A DNA stretch of 64,000 nucleotides, from contig JBNJGB010000004.1 of NCBI GenBank assembly GCA_051747385.1, positions 196,513 to 260,512 on the forward strand. The letters are read 5' to 3'. Within the stretch, counting starts at the first letter, position 1. Every line of letters starts with the position of its first letter. Source of the DNA: JBNJGB01 sp051747385 (GTDB lineage Bacteria; Myxococcota_A; UBA9042; PHBI01; JACKFB01). The translations under genes were made by a program, and so were the position numbers. Positions 1 through 8,411 of this stretch are shown one piece after another. Below the pieces are notes generated by a model. The model was not told where the DNA came from, did no database searches, and was given only the letters and a program-made list of their open reading frames with translations.

Positions 1-2565
1 GTGATCCCCATCGGCGGCGGCGTGAAGCAGTACCAGGTGGTGGTGTCGCCCGAGCGCCTGTCCGCCTACGGCATCGCCCTGGACACGGTCGCCGACGCCC
101 TCCGCGAGGCGAACGAGAACGTCTCGGCGGGCTTCTATCGCGAAAACGGCCGCGAGTACCTCATCTACGGCCTGGGCCGGGTCGAGCGCGTGGAGGACAT
201 CGGCGAGACCGTCCTGGAGGTGCGCGACGGCGAGCCCATCACGGTCTCCGACGTGGCCGAGGTGCGCATCGGGCCCGCCCTGAAGCGTGGAGAGGGCTCG
301 TTCAACGGCGATCCCGCGGTCGTCATCGGCATCCAGAAGCAGCCGGACGCCAACACCCTGGCCCTGACGGAGCGCCTCGACGCCGTCCTGGACGACGTGC
401 AGGCCTCGCTGCCGGAGGGGATGCGGCTCCAGCGCGACATCTTCCGGCAGGCGGACTTCATCGAGGTCGCGGTGGACAACGTGGTCCACGCCCTGCGGGA
501 CGGCGCCATCCTGGTGGTGCTCATCCTCCTGCTGTTCCTGGCCAACGGCCGCGCCACCGCCATCACCGCCACGGCCATCCCCCTGTCCCTGCTGGCGGCC
601 GTGGTGGTGCTGGACTGGCTGGGCGGGACCATCAACACCATGACCCTGGGCGGCATGGCCATCGCCGTGGGCGCCCTGGTGGACGACGCCATCGTCGACG
701 TGGAGAACGTGGTCCGCCGCCTGCGCCAGAACGCCGCGCTCCCAGAGGCCGAGCGCCGCTCCACCTTCGAGGTGGTCTACGACGCCAGCCGCGAGGTCCG
801 GGCCTCCATCGTCTTCGCGACCCTGGTCATCATCCTGGTGTTCGTGCCTTTGTTCTTCCTGACCGGCGTGGAGGGGCGCCTCCTCGAGCCGCTGGGCCTG
901 GCCTACGTCGTGTCCCTGGCGGCGTCGCTGGTGGTCGCGCTGACCGTGACCCCGGCGCTCTGCTACCTCCTCCTGCCCGGCTCGAAGGGCATCGAGCAGC
1001 GCGGAGAGGGCCGCCTGACGCGCTGGATCAAGGCGGCCTACGGGCCCACCCTCGACCTGACGGTGCGCCGCTGGATCCCCATCACCATCGCCTCCGTCGC
1101 GGCCCTGGGAGCGGCCGGGTGGGGTCTGTCGCGGGCCGGGCAGTCGTTCCTGCCCGAGTTCAACGAGGGGACCCTGACCATCAGCGCCGTGACCCTCCCC
1201 GGCACCTCTCTCGAGACGTCCGACCGCTTGGGCCGCATGGTCGAGGACGTCCTCCACGAGCACCCGGAGGTGGTCTCCACGTCCCGCCGCACCGGGCGGG
1301 CGGAGCAGGACGAGCACTCCCAGGGGGTGAACTCCTCGGAGATCGACGTGGACCTGGACATGGAGGAGCGCTCCAAGGAGGCGTTCCTGGCCGACCTGCG
1401 CGACGACCTCGCCGCCGTGCCGGGCATGAACATCACCATCGGCCAGCCCATCAGCCACCGCATCGACCACATGCTGTCCGGCACGCGCGCGAACATCGCC
1501 GTGAAGGTCTTCGGGCCGGACCTGCACACCCTCCGAAGCCTCGCGGAGGACGTGAGCCGCGCCATGGAGACCGTCTCCGGCGTCGTGGACCTGAACGTCG
1601 AGCAGCAGATGGACGTCCCGTACCTGGTCGTGGACTTCGACCGGCCGGCCATCGCCCGCCACGGCCTGTCGATCCGCGACGTGGCCGAGACCCTGGAGAC
1701 GGCCTTCCGCGGCCACCCCGTCTCGCGCATCCTGGAGGGGACGCGGGGCTTCGACCTCCTGGTCCGCCTCCCGGAGGAGGCCAAGGAGGACGTCGAGGCC
1801 ATCCGCCAGACCCTGGTGGCCACGCCGTCCGGCGCCGAGGTGCCTCTGCACGCCCTGGCCGACGTGCGCCGGGACCGCCGCCCGAACCGCATCGGCCGCG
1901 AGGACGTGCAGCGCAAGATCGTCGTCTCGGCCAACGTGGCCGGCGGCGACCTGGTGGGCGTCGTCGAGGCCATCCGCGCCCGCGTGGACGAGGAGGTCGA
2001 CCTCCCCGACGGCTATCACGTCGAGTACGGCGGCCAGTTCCAGAGCGCCGCCCAGGCCTCCCGCACGCTGACCGTCCTCACGGCCGTGGTCGTCCTGGGC
2101 ATCTTCCTGCTGCTGTTCATGTCCCTGGGCTCGGGCCGGGACTCCCTGCTCGTCATGGCGAACCTGCCCCTGGCCCTCATCGGCGGCGTCGCCGGGGTCT
2201 GGGTCCTCGACGGCGTCCTGTCGGTGGCCTCCCTCATCGGCTTCATCACCCTGTTCGGCATCGCCACCCGGAACGGCCTCCTGATGGTCTCGCACATCCG
2301 CCACCTGGCCCTGGAAGAGGGCGTCACCGACCCCTTCACCGCCGTCCGCCAGGGCGCCATGGAGCGCCTGGCCCCCATCTTCATGACCGCCCTCGCCTCC
2401 GGCCTCGGCCTCGTCCCCCTGGCGCTGCAGGCCGGCGAGCCCGGCTCCGAGATCCAGGCTCCCATGGCCATCGTCATCCTCTTCGGCCTCGTCTCCTCCA
2501 CCGCCCTGAACATGATCGTCGTCCCGGCGCTCTACCTGCGGTTCGGGGCCGTGACGCGCCGGTGA
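1..2565 (+). CDS. Heavy-metal RND efflux permease (CusA/CzcA type), 5' end missing
   Basis: Inner-membrane proton-driven pump subunit of a tripartite metal or cation efflux system. The 854 visible residues start inside the protein, because the window opens within the periplasmic porter domain; family members are about 1,030-1,050 residues. Visible parts: porter segment with IGGGVKQYQV, TM helices from about residue 160, the TM4 signature GALVDDAIVDVEN (about 226-238) with acidic proton-relay residues, a second porter half with SGTRANIAVKVFGPD (about 490), and a final TM block. This pattern is that of the HME subfamily rather than multidrug AcrB pumps. The transported metal cannot be fixed from sequence. 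The membrane-fusion and outer-membrane partners would lie upstream, outside the window. Confidence 0.9.
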   Translation: MIPIGGGVKQYQVVVSPERLSAYGIALDTVADALREANENVSAGFYRENGREYLIYGLGRVERVEDIGETVLEVRDGEPITVSDVAEVRIGPALKRGEGSFNGDPAVVIGIQKQPDANTLALTERLDAVLDDVQASLPEGMRLQRDIFRQADFIEVAVDNVVHALRDGAILVVLILLLFLANGRATAITATAIPLSLLAAVVVLDWLGGTINTMTLGGMAIAVGALVDDAIVDVENVVRRLRQNAALPEAERRSTFEVVYDASREVRASIVFATLVIILVFVPLFFLTGVEGRLLEPLGLAYVVSLAASLVVALTVTPALCYLLLPGSKGIEQRGEGRLTRWIKAAYGPTLDLTVRRWIPITIASVAALGAAGWGLSRAGQSFLPEFNEGTLTISAVTLPGTSLETSDRLGRMVEDVLHEHPEVVSTSRRTGRAEQDEHSQGVNSSEIDVDLDMEERSKEAFLADLRDDLAAVPGMNITIGQPISHRIDHMLSGTRANIAVKVFGPDLHTLRSLAEDVSRAMETVSGVVDLNVEQQMDVPYLVVDFDRPAIARHGLSIRDVAETLETAFRGHPVSRILEGTRGFDLLVRLPEEAKEDVEAIRQTLVATPSGAEVPLHALADVRRDRRPNRIGREDVQRKIVVSANVAGGDLVGVVEAIRARVDEEVDLPDGYHVEYGGQFQSAAQASRTLTVLTAVVVLGIFLLLFMSLGSGRDSLLVMANLPLALIGGVAGVWVLDGVLSVASLIGFITLFGIATRNGLLMVSHIRHLALEEGVTDPFTAVRQGAMERLAPIFMTALASGLGLVPLALQAGEPGSEIQAPMAIVILFGLVSSTALNMIVVPALYLRFGAVTRR

Positions 2566-2621
2566 GCGGCGGCAGGGTCCCCCGCTTGTGCGAACCCGGT
2601 GGCCGCGGCGATCATCACGGC

Positions 2622-3018
2622 ATGGCGCACGCAGGACATCCCGGAGCCGACGTCGGACCCTTCACCTGGGACGACTTCGTCGCTCTCGACGAGGACGATC
2701 CGCGCGAGCTGTTCGAGGGCTGGCTGGAGGACGTGGATACGCCGACCGAGCAGCACGAGTTCGTGGTCGCCCTGCTCGTGCACTTCCTGGTGGCCTGGGC
2801 CCGCAGTTCAGTGCAAGGCAGTGAGTCGCCCGGCCGGTGTGGCCGTCGCCCGTCAGTTGCTCGGATCGATGCTGGACTGGGGGCACGAACGCGGAATCCT
2901 GGCGTGCTACGCAGGTTTCACCAAGCCAGCCGCCGAGTTCATCGCCGACAAGCCCATCGAGGTCATCGACCTTCACGATGTGCTCGAGATGGCTCGTGCC
3001 GGCCGGGCTCCCTTCTAG
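2622..3018 (+). pseudogene. Scrambled remnant: Uma2 N-terminus joined out of frame to a restriction-endonuclease-like C-terminus
   Basis: Two coding fragments in different frames. From ATG 2622 to about 2812 the frame reads as the start of a Uma2-family nuclease (FTWDDFVALDEDDPRELFEG, then QHEFVVALLVHFL). The similarity stops abruptly after WARSS. In another frame, about 2840-3018 encodes VARQLLGSMLDWG, GFTKPAAEFIADKPIEVIDL and a stop, which resembles the C-terminal end of Mrr-like restriction endonuclease domains (a G-F-T-x-x-A motif followed by an I-x-L-I-D helix). Neither fragment carries a full catalytic domain. I infer a deletion or recombination scar between two nuclease genes. The Uma2 half is fairly clear; the Mrr-like half is a weaker call. 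Confidence 0.55.
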
Positions 3019-3040
3019 ACGACCAGCGGCTCCAAGATCG

Positions 3041-3601
3041 CTACGGAAGGAAGTCGTCCACGACCAACGTAATGTCCGGGAACGCGCGCAACGTGACGGA
3101 GCCGCCGTGACCGTAGCGTGCGACCGTGCGGTACTCGCCCTCGGTGGGGTCGGTGCGGACCTCCACGGCTCGGCCGGGGAGGTCGACGATCCAGTACTCC
3201 TCGACCCCGGCGGCGGCGTAGAGGGCGGACTTCACGCGCCGGTCCTTGTTGAGGGACGTGTCAGCGACCTCGACGACGAGAGAGGCGGTGGTGGGGTGCT
3301 CGTCCCAGCCCAGGTCCGGGGCGACGACGGCGAGGTCCGGCTCCGGCTCGGAGTCGTCCGTGACCGCCAGAGGCGCCTGCACCGAGACGGCTGCGCGCCC
3401 GGCGAGGAGCGGCGCGAGGAGCATGTTCAGGCGGCGGACGACGTCGGTGTGGGCCGTTCCCCGCGGGCTCATGCGGACGTTCACCCCGTGCAGCAGCTCG
3501 ACCCGCTCGTCCTCGAAGGCGCCCGACTCCACCAGGCGCTCGTACTCCGCTCTCCGCAGCGGCCGCGCGGTCTCCGGTGCGATGTCGGACGGCTCGAGCA
3601 T
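3041..3601 (-). CDS. Uma2 family nuclease-fold protein
   Basis: A 186-residue Uma2 (DUF820) protein with a PD-(D/E)XK-like fold; the biological role of this large family is not established. Visible signatures are the N-terminal YERLVESGAF and VELLHGV elements, the core acidic motif EPEPDLAVV (catalytic-type Asp), LVVEVADTSLNKDRRVK with the conserved Glu and Lys, and YAAAGVEEYWIVD. I chose the ATG at 3601 over an upstream in-frame start at 3691 because a GGAGGAG ribosome-binding site lies about 10 bases before it. It lies convergent to a second, broken Uma2 fragment just upstream on the plus strand. Uma2 genes often occur as dispersed paralogues in large genomes, which fits. Confidence 0.85.
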   Translation of the reverse strand: MLEPSDIAPETARPLRRAEYERLVESGAFEDERVELLHGVNVRMSPRGTAHTDVVRRLNMLLAPLLAGRAAVSVQAPLAVTDDSEPEPDLAVVAPDLGWDEHPTTASLVVEVADTSLNKDRRVKSALYAAAGVEEYWIVDLPGRAVEVRTDPTEGEYRTVARYGHGGSVTLRAFPDITLVVDDFLP

Positions 3602-3711
3602 CGTGGTCCGCTCCTCCGGTCGGCCCCAGTCTACCACCCGGCGGGCGATTCCGCGGAGTCGTCGCATGCTAGTCTGACTGCACCTCATCATCCATCGCCT
3701 GCGAGGTGCGC

Positions 3712-4134
3712 ATGCCCATCCCCGTCTGGGTGCTCCTGGCGTTCGCCGGGTGGACCCTGCTCATGCTGACCGCGACGGTCGGCGTCTACCGCTGGAGCCG
3801 GATCCTCTCCGGCCGGGACCCGATCAAGGCCTACGCCCACTACGCCATCGAGGGGCGCGACTGGTACAAGCGCGCCCTCCGCGCCCACGCCAACTGCGTG
3901 GAGAACCTCCCCGTGCTCGGGGCCATCGTCCTGGCCATCGTGGTGGCGGACGTGTCCAGCCCGACCCTCGACGTGCTGGCGCTGACCGTCATGGGCGCCC
4001 GGGTGCTCCACACCACCACGCACGTGGCCTTCGAGCAGACGAACCGGGTCGTGACCGTCCGGTTCACGTTCTTCGCCGCCCAGGCCGTCTGCATGCTCTG
4101 GATGGGGATCCACACCGCGCTGGCGGTGGCGTAA
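3712..4134 (+). CDS. MAPEG family membrane protein
   Basis: A 140-residue integral membrane protein of the MAPEG family (membrane-associated proteins in eicosanoid and glutathione metabolism). Four hydrophobic segments are visible: about residues 3-25, 60-80, 83-100 and 115-135. Between the first and second lies a polar stretch with RALRAHANCVENLPV, the family signature (R-x-x-x-A-H-x-N-x-x-E-N). Bacterial members are often small-molecule transferases or have no known function, so no substrate is assigned. GAGG at 3703-3706 supports the ATG at 3712; a GTG at 3706 is the alternative start. It stands alone, divergent from the Uma2 gene and convergent with the YfhO remnant. Confidence 0.85.
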   Translation: MPIPVWVLLAFAGWTLLMLTATVGVYRWSRILSGRDPIKAYAHYAIEGRDWYKRALRAHANCVENLPVLGAIVLAIVVADVSSPTLDVLALTVMGARVLHTTTHVAFEQTNRVVTVRFTFFAAQAVCMLWMGIHTALAVA

Positions 4135-4136
4135 AG

Positions 4137-4622
4137 CTATCGGCCCCGTCGAGCCTCGCGCCGCACGAGCACGAGTGCGCCCAGCAGCGCTGCGAGGGCG
4201 AGCCAGGCCGGTCCGAGGAAGTACCAGGGTCGGAAGACCAGCGTCACCCGGTGTGGACCCTCGTCCACGGGGACGGCCTGCATCATGCCGTTGGCGCGGA
4301 CGACGGGGGCGTCTTCTCCGTCCACCTGCGCCGTCCGGCCCGGGAGCCAGGCCTCGGTCACCGCCAGCAGCCCCGCCTTTGGCGCGTCCACGTCTACGGC
4401 GAGGCGGTTCGTCGAGGCCTCGACCAGCGCGGCGGGAACGCCGGGCCGTCTGCCGTCCAGGGGGAGGAGACGCGCGCGGACGGCCTCGGGGACGTCCTCC
4501 TTGACCAGCAGCACCTCCCCGTGTCGCTCCAGGTCGCGGAGGCCCGCGGCGGACTTGAACATGAAGGCCAGGTCGGACCAGCAGGGATCCTCGACCCGGT
4601 CCTCGTGGTAGCGAGTGGAGCC
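4137..4622 (-). pseudogene. C-terminal remnant of a YfhO-type membrane protein
   Basis: About 160 codons of open frame (internal ATG at 4562) matching only the end of YfhO-family multi-pass membrane proteins. These are usually 700-900 residues long and act as bactoprenol-linked sugar transferases. The tell-tale tail is present: TEAWLPGRTAQVDGEDAPV, then ANGMMQAVPV, GPHRVTLVFRPW and a last TM helix (ALAALLGALVLV) followed by arginines. The N-terminal membrane domain is absent. The frame stays open into the promoter region of the zinc operon but stops resembling the family near 4620. I read it as a truncated gene cut by rearrangement. It could still be translated as a short membrane protein. 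Confidence 0.6.
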
Positions 4623-4633
4623 CGGCCGGACGG

Positions 4634-4663
4634 TTGACTCGCTCCGAAGTCGCGACGTACAAA
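4634..4663 (+). promoter_or_regulatory. Putative promoter of the zinc operon (possibly leaderless)
   Basis: TTGACT at 4634-4639 and TACAAA at 4658-4663, 18 bp apart. The expected transcription start lies at about 4670, only a few bases before the ATG at 4673. No Shine-Dalgarno sequence is visible there, so the first gene may be leaderless. I did not find a clear Zur-type palindrome. Confidence 0.45.
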
Positions 4664-4672
4664 CCGGCGACG

Positions 4673-5080
4673 ATGGGCCGTACCTCCCGCACGCAAAGGC
4701 TCCTACGCGCGCTGACGCTGTCGGCCGCGGCGGCGTTCCTGGTGGTGCAGGTCGTCGGCGCCGTGCACTTCGCGGCCGTGGAGCACGCGCGCTGCGAGGA
4801 GCACGGCGAGGTGGTGCATGCGTCCGGCGCCCACGACGGAGCGGATCACGCCCACGAGCCCGGCGGCGGCCGGGACGCCGACGGGGAGCACGGAGACGAG
4901 CACGAGCACTGCTCCGTGACCCTCGGCGGCCACGACGGCGCCGCCGTGCGGGTCGAGCCGGCGGCTCCGGGGCTGTCCCTCGCGTGGGTCGCCGCCCACC
5001 CGGAGGGCACGGACCGGGCCATCCTCGCCCGCGCCGTCTATCGCTACGCCCCCAAGACCTCTCCCCCGGCGATCGGCTGA
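4673..5080 (+). CDS. Exported histidine-rich protein, probable periplasmic zinc binder
   Basis: A 135-residue protein with an N-terminal signal sequence or single membrane anchor (basic RTQRLLRA, then a hydrophobic stretch to about residue 33). A His/Asp/Glu/Cys-rich segment follows, about residues 38-85, with roughly a dozen histidines (HASGAHDGADHAHEP, HGDEHEHC). It has no recognised catalytic domain. It is first in a same-strand cluster with a zinc-type outer-membrane receptor, a ZnuA-like binding protein and another His-rich lipoprotein, so I infer a metal buffer or periplasmic zinc carrier. The ATG at 4673 is preferred over 4634 because the signal peptide begins directly after it and because 4634 coincides with the -35 box. 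Confidence 0.6.
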   Translation: MGRTSRTQRLLRALTLSAAAAFLVVQVVGAVHFAAVEHARCEEHGEVVHASGAHDGADHAHEPGGGRDADGEHGDEHEHCSVTLGGHDGAAVRVEPAAPGLSLAWVAAHPEGTDRAILARAVYRYAPKTSPPAIG

Positions 5081-5161
5081 TCGATCGAGGGGTCGCCGAG
5101 GCGGCCCCGAAGCCGGCCCGGCGTGTCCGGGCCCGGACTCCACGGGACGTGAGAGGTCATC

Positions 5162-6397
5162 GTGCGCACGGCACGTGTGGGGCCGATCCTGCTCTGGATC
5201 GGCCTGTGTACGGCGCCGGCCGTCCGAGCGGGCGAGCCCGGCGCCGACGGATTGAGTGAAGAGGAGCGGGCGGCCCTCGAGGAGGCCCTCGAAGCCGACG
5301 CCGCGGAGCGCGAGGAGAGCACGGACGCGGAGCCCGGCGGTCCCCTGGCCGCGGCGAGCGGCGCCCTGCAGAGCATGAACCCGAGGATCTCGCTGATCCT
5401 CGACACCACCCTGGCCTGGTTCGACGACGACGAGCCGCTCCAGCTGGGAGGTCACGATCCCACGGAGACGGGGTTCAACCTCCAGCAGCTCGAGCTGCAC
5501 ATGGAGGCCAGCGTCGACCCCTACTTCCGGCTCGACGCCAACCTCGTCTACAGCCAGTTCGGGGTGGAGGTGGAGGAGGCCTATGCCACGACCCTGGGCC
5601 TCCCCGCGAACCTCCAGGTGCGCGCCGGGCAGTTCAAGACGCGCTTCGGGCGCCTGAACCCGACCCATCCCCACAGCTGGTCGTTCGTGGACCAGCCCCT
5701 GGCGAACGGGAAGCTCTTCGGCTCCGAGGGGAGCCGTGGCCTGGGCGTGGAGGTCTCCTGGCTGGCTCCGCTGCCCTGGTACGTGGAGGTGCTCGCGTCC
5801 TCGACCATGGCCACCGGCGCCTGCTGTGCCCGGAGCTTCTTCGGGGGGGAGGACCCCGGCGTCGACGACCCGGGAGACCTCCTCTACACGCTCGGCCTGC
5901 GGCAGTTCTTCGCCCTGAGCGACGCCTGGTCGCTCCAGTGGGGGCTCACGTCCCAGCTCGGGCCGAACTCCACCGGGCACGACAACCGGACGGAGATCTA
6001 CGGGACGGACCTGTACCTGCGCTGGCGTCCCCCCGGTGACGTCGACAGGACGTCGGTCTCCCTGACCGTCGAGGGGATGTTCCGCACCCGCCAGGTGCCC
6101 GGGGACGTGCTGCAGGACGGGGGCGGCTACGCCCAGCTCGTCTGGCGCATCGACCCGGAGTGGGAGGTGGGCGGCCGCTACGAGTGGGTCGGCGGAGTGG
6201 AGGACGACCCCCTCGATCCCGAGTGGGACGAGCCCCGCCAGCGGGCGAGCCTCCAGGGCACCTTCTATCCATCGCACTTCTCGCGCCTCCGCCTGCAGGG
6301 CTCCCGGGACGACCCCGGGTGGAGGGAGGACCCCATCTGGGCCGGCTTCCTGGCCCTCGAGGTCCTGATCGGCGCCCACGGCGCCCACGGCTACTAG
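5162..6397 (+). CDS. Zinc-type outer-membrane receptor/porin-like protein
   Basis: A 411-residue exported beta-barrel protein. Its sequence matches the family that automated annotation calls 'zinc-regulated TonB-dependent outer membrane receptor'. Landmarks are NPRISLILDTTLAWF, GGHDPTETGFNLQQLEL, VDPYFRLDANLVYSQFGVE, AYATTLGLPANLQVRAGQFK, FGRLNPTHPHSWSFVDQPL and a C-terminus ending GAHGAHGY. The barrel is shorter than true TonB receptors and no plug domain is visible, so the TonB dependence in the family name is doubtful; it may act as a porin-like channel. The GTG start is followed by a signal peptide (residues 1-21, cleavage near VRA-GEP) and preceded by GAGAGG. There is an acidic coil at residues 30-55. 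Confidence 0.8.
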   Translation: MRTARVGPILLWIGLCTAPAVRAGEPGADGLSEEERAALEEALEADAAEREESTDAEPGGPLAAASGALQSMNPRISLILDTTLAWFDDDEPLQLGGHDPTETGFNLQQLELHMEASVDPYFRLDANLVYSQFGVEVEEAYATTLGLPANLQVRAGQFKTRFGRLNPTHPHSWSFVDQPLANGKLFGSEGSRGLGVEVSWLAPLPWYVEVLASSTMATGACCARSFFGGEDPGVDDPGDLLYTLGLRQFFALSDAWSLQWGLTSQLGPNSTGHDNRTEIYGTDLYLRWRPPGDVDRTSVSLTVEGMFRTRQVPGDVLQDGGGYAQLVWRIDPEWEVGGRYEWVGGVEDDPLDPEWDEPRQRASLQGTFYPSHFSRLRLQGSRDDPGWREDPIWAGFLALEVLIGAHGAHGY

Positions 6398-6407
6398 GAG
6401 AGACCCG

Positions 6408-7361
6408 ATGAGCAAGTACATCACGGGCTGCACGCCTCCGATCCCCCGGGCCGCGCTGGCCGGGCTCGCCCTCCTCGCGGTGACCCTCGGATCCCCGGGG
6501 GTCGCGGCGGCGAAGCTGGACGTCGTCGCCACGCTGCCGGACCTGGCGGCCGTGGCCGACGCGGTGGGCGGGGACCTCGTCGACGTGACGGTCCTCGCCG
6601 CGCCCAACGAGGATCCGCACTACGTCGATCCCCGGCCGAACCTGATCCTCCCGCTCAACCGGGCGGATCTCGTCGTCCTCAACGGGCTCCAGCTCGAGGT
6701 GGGCTGGCTCCCGCCGCTTCTGGCGAACGCTCGCAACGCCGACGTCCAGGAGGGCGCCGACGGGCACTTCGACGCCTCGGAGCACGTGCGCCGGAAGGAG
6801 GTCCCGACGACCCGCGTGGACCGGAGCGAGGGGGACGTGCACCCCGGCGGGAATCCGCACTACATGCACAGCCCCGTGCAGGCTGCACGTGTCGCGGAGG
6901 CCCTGGGCGAGCGGATGTCCCGCCTGGATCCGGAGCACGCGGACCGCTACCGGGAGCAAGCAGGAGCCTACGCGGAGACGCTCCGAGACCTGGCGCGGGA
7001 GGAGGCCGCCCGCTTCGGGAAGCTCTCCGACGACGCGCGGAAGGTCGTCGTCTACCACCGCTCCCTGGTCTACCTGCTCGACTGGCTGGACCTGGAGCGG
7101 GTGACGACCGTGGAGCCGAAGCCGGGCATCCGCCCCTCGCCGGGCCGTGTCGCGGAGGTGCTGAAGACGATGCGCCGGACCGGGACGCACGTCATCGTCC
7201 AGGAGGAGTTCTATCCGACGCGGCTGAGCGAGACCCTGGCCCGGATGGCGGAGGGCGACCTCGTGCTCGTCCCGGGCGGCACGCGATACGAGGACGACGA
7301 GACGTACCTGGAGCGGATCCGGAAGACGAGCGGGAGGCTGTACGATGCGCTGGCGAACTAG
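6408..7361 (+). CDS. znuA: Zinc/metal ABC transporter substrate-binding protein (ZnuA/TroA-like)
   Basis: A 317-residue periplasmic metal-binding protein of the cluster A-I (TroA/ZnuA) type, with a signal peptide to about residue 35 (PGVAAA-KLDVV). It carries the family's metal-ligand pattern: His in NEDPHYVDP (about 72), His in GNPHYMHS (about 150), His in VVYHRSLVYLLDWL and the acidic site in VQEEFYPT. The His-rich flexible loop typical of E. coli ZnuA is short or absent, and the two neighbouring His-rich proteins may take that role. ATG 6408 follows GGAGAGACCCG, 11 bases after the receptor gene. It overlaps the next gene by 17 bases, so the two are translationally coupled. No matching permease or ATPase gene occurs in the window. 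Confidence 0.85.
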   Translation: MSKYITGCTPPIPRAALAGLALLAVTLGSPGVAAAKLDVVATLPDLAAVADAVGGDLVDVTVLAAPNEDPHYVDPRPNLILPLNRADLVVLNGLQLEVGWLPPLLANARNADVQEGADGHFDASEHVRRKEVPTTRVDRSEGDVHPGGNPHYMHSPVQAARVAEALGERMSRLDPEHADRYREQAGAYAETLRDLAREEAARFGKLSDDARKVVVYHRSLVYLLDWLDLERVTTVEPKPGIRPSPGRVAEVLKTMRRTGTHVIVQEEFYPTRLSETLARMAEGDLVLVPGGTRYEDDETYLERIRKTSGRLYDALAN

Positions 7362-8271
7362 CGCCCTGGCCCTGGCGGCCCTGATGGTCTCGGGCTGTGC
7401 CTTCGCGGACGGGGATCCGTGGGGCGCCCTGGACCCGTCGCTGGAGGCCGCCTTCGCGCCGGCACCGGAGCACCTCACCGACGAGGGCTGGCTGGAGACC
7501 ACCGGCGACTACGCCGTGGAACTCGAGGAGCTCGCGGTCGTCTTCGGCTCGCTGTCCGTCTCGCTGAGCGGCGAAGCGGCCGAGGCGTTCGACCCGGCGG
7601 ACCCGCCTCCCGGCTACTCCAACTGCCACGGCGGTCACTGCCACGCCGACGACGGGCGCCTGGTGCCCTACGAGCAGGTCGCCGTCGAGGCCGGGGCGGC
7701 CGGCGGGGCCTCCCGGGTCACCGCCGTCACGATCCGCGACGTGGTACCCCTCGGCCCGGAGCCGTCGCACGTCGGGATCACCCTCTGCGACGGGCACTGC
7801 TGGCTGGACCGGGGTGTCCTCACCTCCGTCGAGGTCCTGGCCCTGGAGCTTCGCTTCCACGGGCGCGTCTTCGATCTGCGGGAGGGGCGGGAGGGGGAGA
7901 CCCGCCGCCTCCCCGAGGAGGGTGTCGCCGTGGAGGCCGTGTGGCCCCTGGAGGTCGTCCTCCGTGCCCCGCTCGAGGTCCCCGTCGACGGGGATCACCC
8001 GGTCGGGGTGCGCCTCGACGCCGTCGTGCACGTCCCCGATCAGCTCTTCGACGGGATCGAGTGGGCCGCCGTCCTGCCCGCCGACCCCGCAGACGATCCG
8101 GTGGACCCGGGGGGCGCGGGGCCCCTTGCGGACCGCATCGCGGAGAACCTCGCCGAGCACGGCGACCTCCACGTCGAGGTCCATCGCTTCGGGGGCGACT
8201 TCGCCTTCGGTGAGGACCAGGCCAACGAGGAGGAGGGCGAACACGAGGAGGAGGACGACCACGACCACTGA
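7345..8271 (+). CDS. Histidine-rich lipoprotein of the zinc cluster
   Basis: A 308-residue lipoprotein with lipobox VSGC (lipidated Cys18). It carries a metal-binding-like segment NCHGGHCHADDGR (about residues 92-104), a CDGHCWLD motif near 150, and an acidic/His tail ending EHEEEDDHDH. I do not recognise a named domain in the beta-rich middle. It overlaps the ZnuA-like gene and closes the operon. Inference: a membrane-anchored zinc acceptor or chaperone passing metal between the receptor and the binding protein. Its His-Cys clusters make a purely structural role unlikely. Confidence 0.65.
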   Translation: MRWRTSALALAALMVSGCAFADGDPWGALDPSLEAAFAPAPEHLTDEGWLETTGDYAVELEELAVVFGSLSVSLSGEAAEAFDPADPPPGYSNCHGGHCHADDGRLVPYEQVAVEAGAAGGASRVTAVTIRDVVPLGPEPSHVGITLCDGHCWLDRGVLTSVEVLALELRFHGRVFDLREGREGETRRLPEEGVAVEAVWPLEVVLRAPLEVPVDGDHPVGVRLDAVVHVPDQLFDGIEWAAVLPADPADDPVDPGGAGPLADRIAENLAEHGDLHVEVHRFGGDFAFGEDQANEEEGEHEEEDDHDH

Positions 8272-8335
8272 CGCGGCCGATCATCTCGTGGAGCGCGGGC
8301 GTCCTCGAGGCTGTCGCTCCTCGTCGGTCGCCGGA

Positions 8336-8357
8336 GCGCCGGCGTCCCCGCCGGCGC
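8336..8357. terminator. GC-rich hairpin between convergent genes
   Basis: Perfect 9-bp inverted repeat (GCGCCGGCG / CGCCGGCGC) with a 4-base loop, between the end of the zinc operon and the end of the Smr gene. There is no T-tract, so it may be a bidirectional rho-assisted terminator or only a GC-rich palindrome. Confidence 0.35.
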
Positions 8358-8411
8358 CAGGATCGGGTCGTGCCGGAGCGCCTGCGACCCGTCCCCGTTC
8401 GGGGGCGGGGC

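Noticed and set aside
1119..3110. 663-codon plus-strand frame from inside the RND gene to 3110
   Set aside because: Most of it is an out-of-frame shadow of the pump; only its 2622-2812 part looks coding (Uma2 N-terminus).
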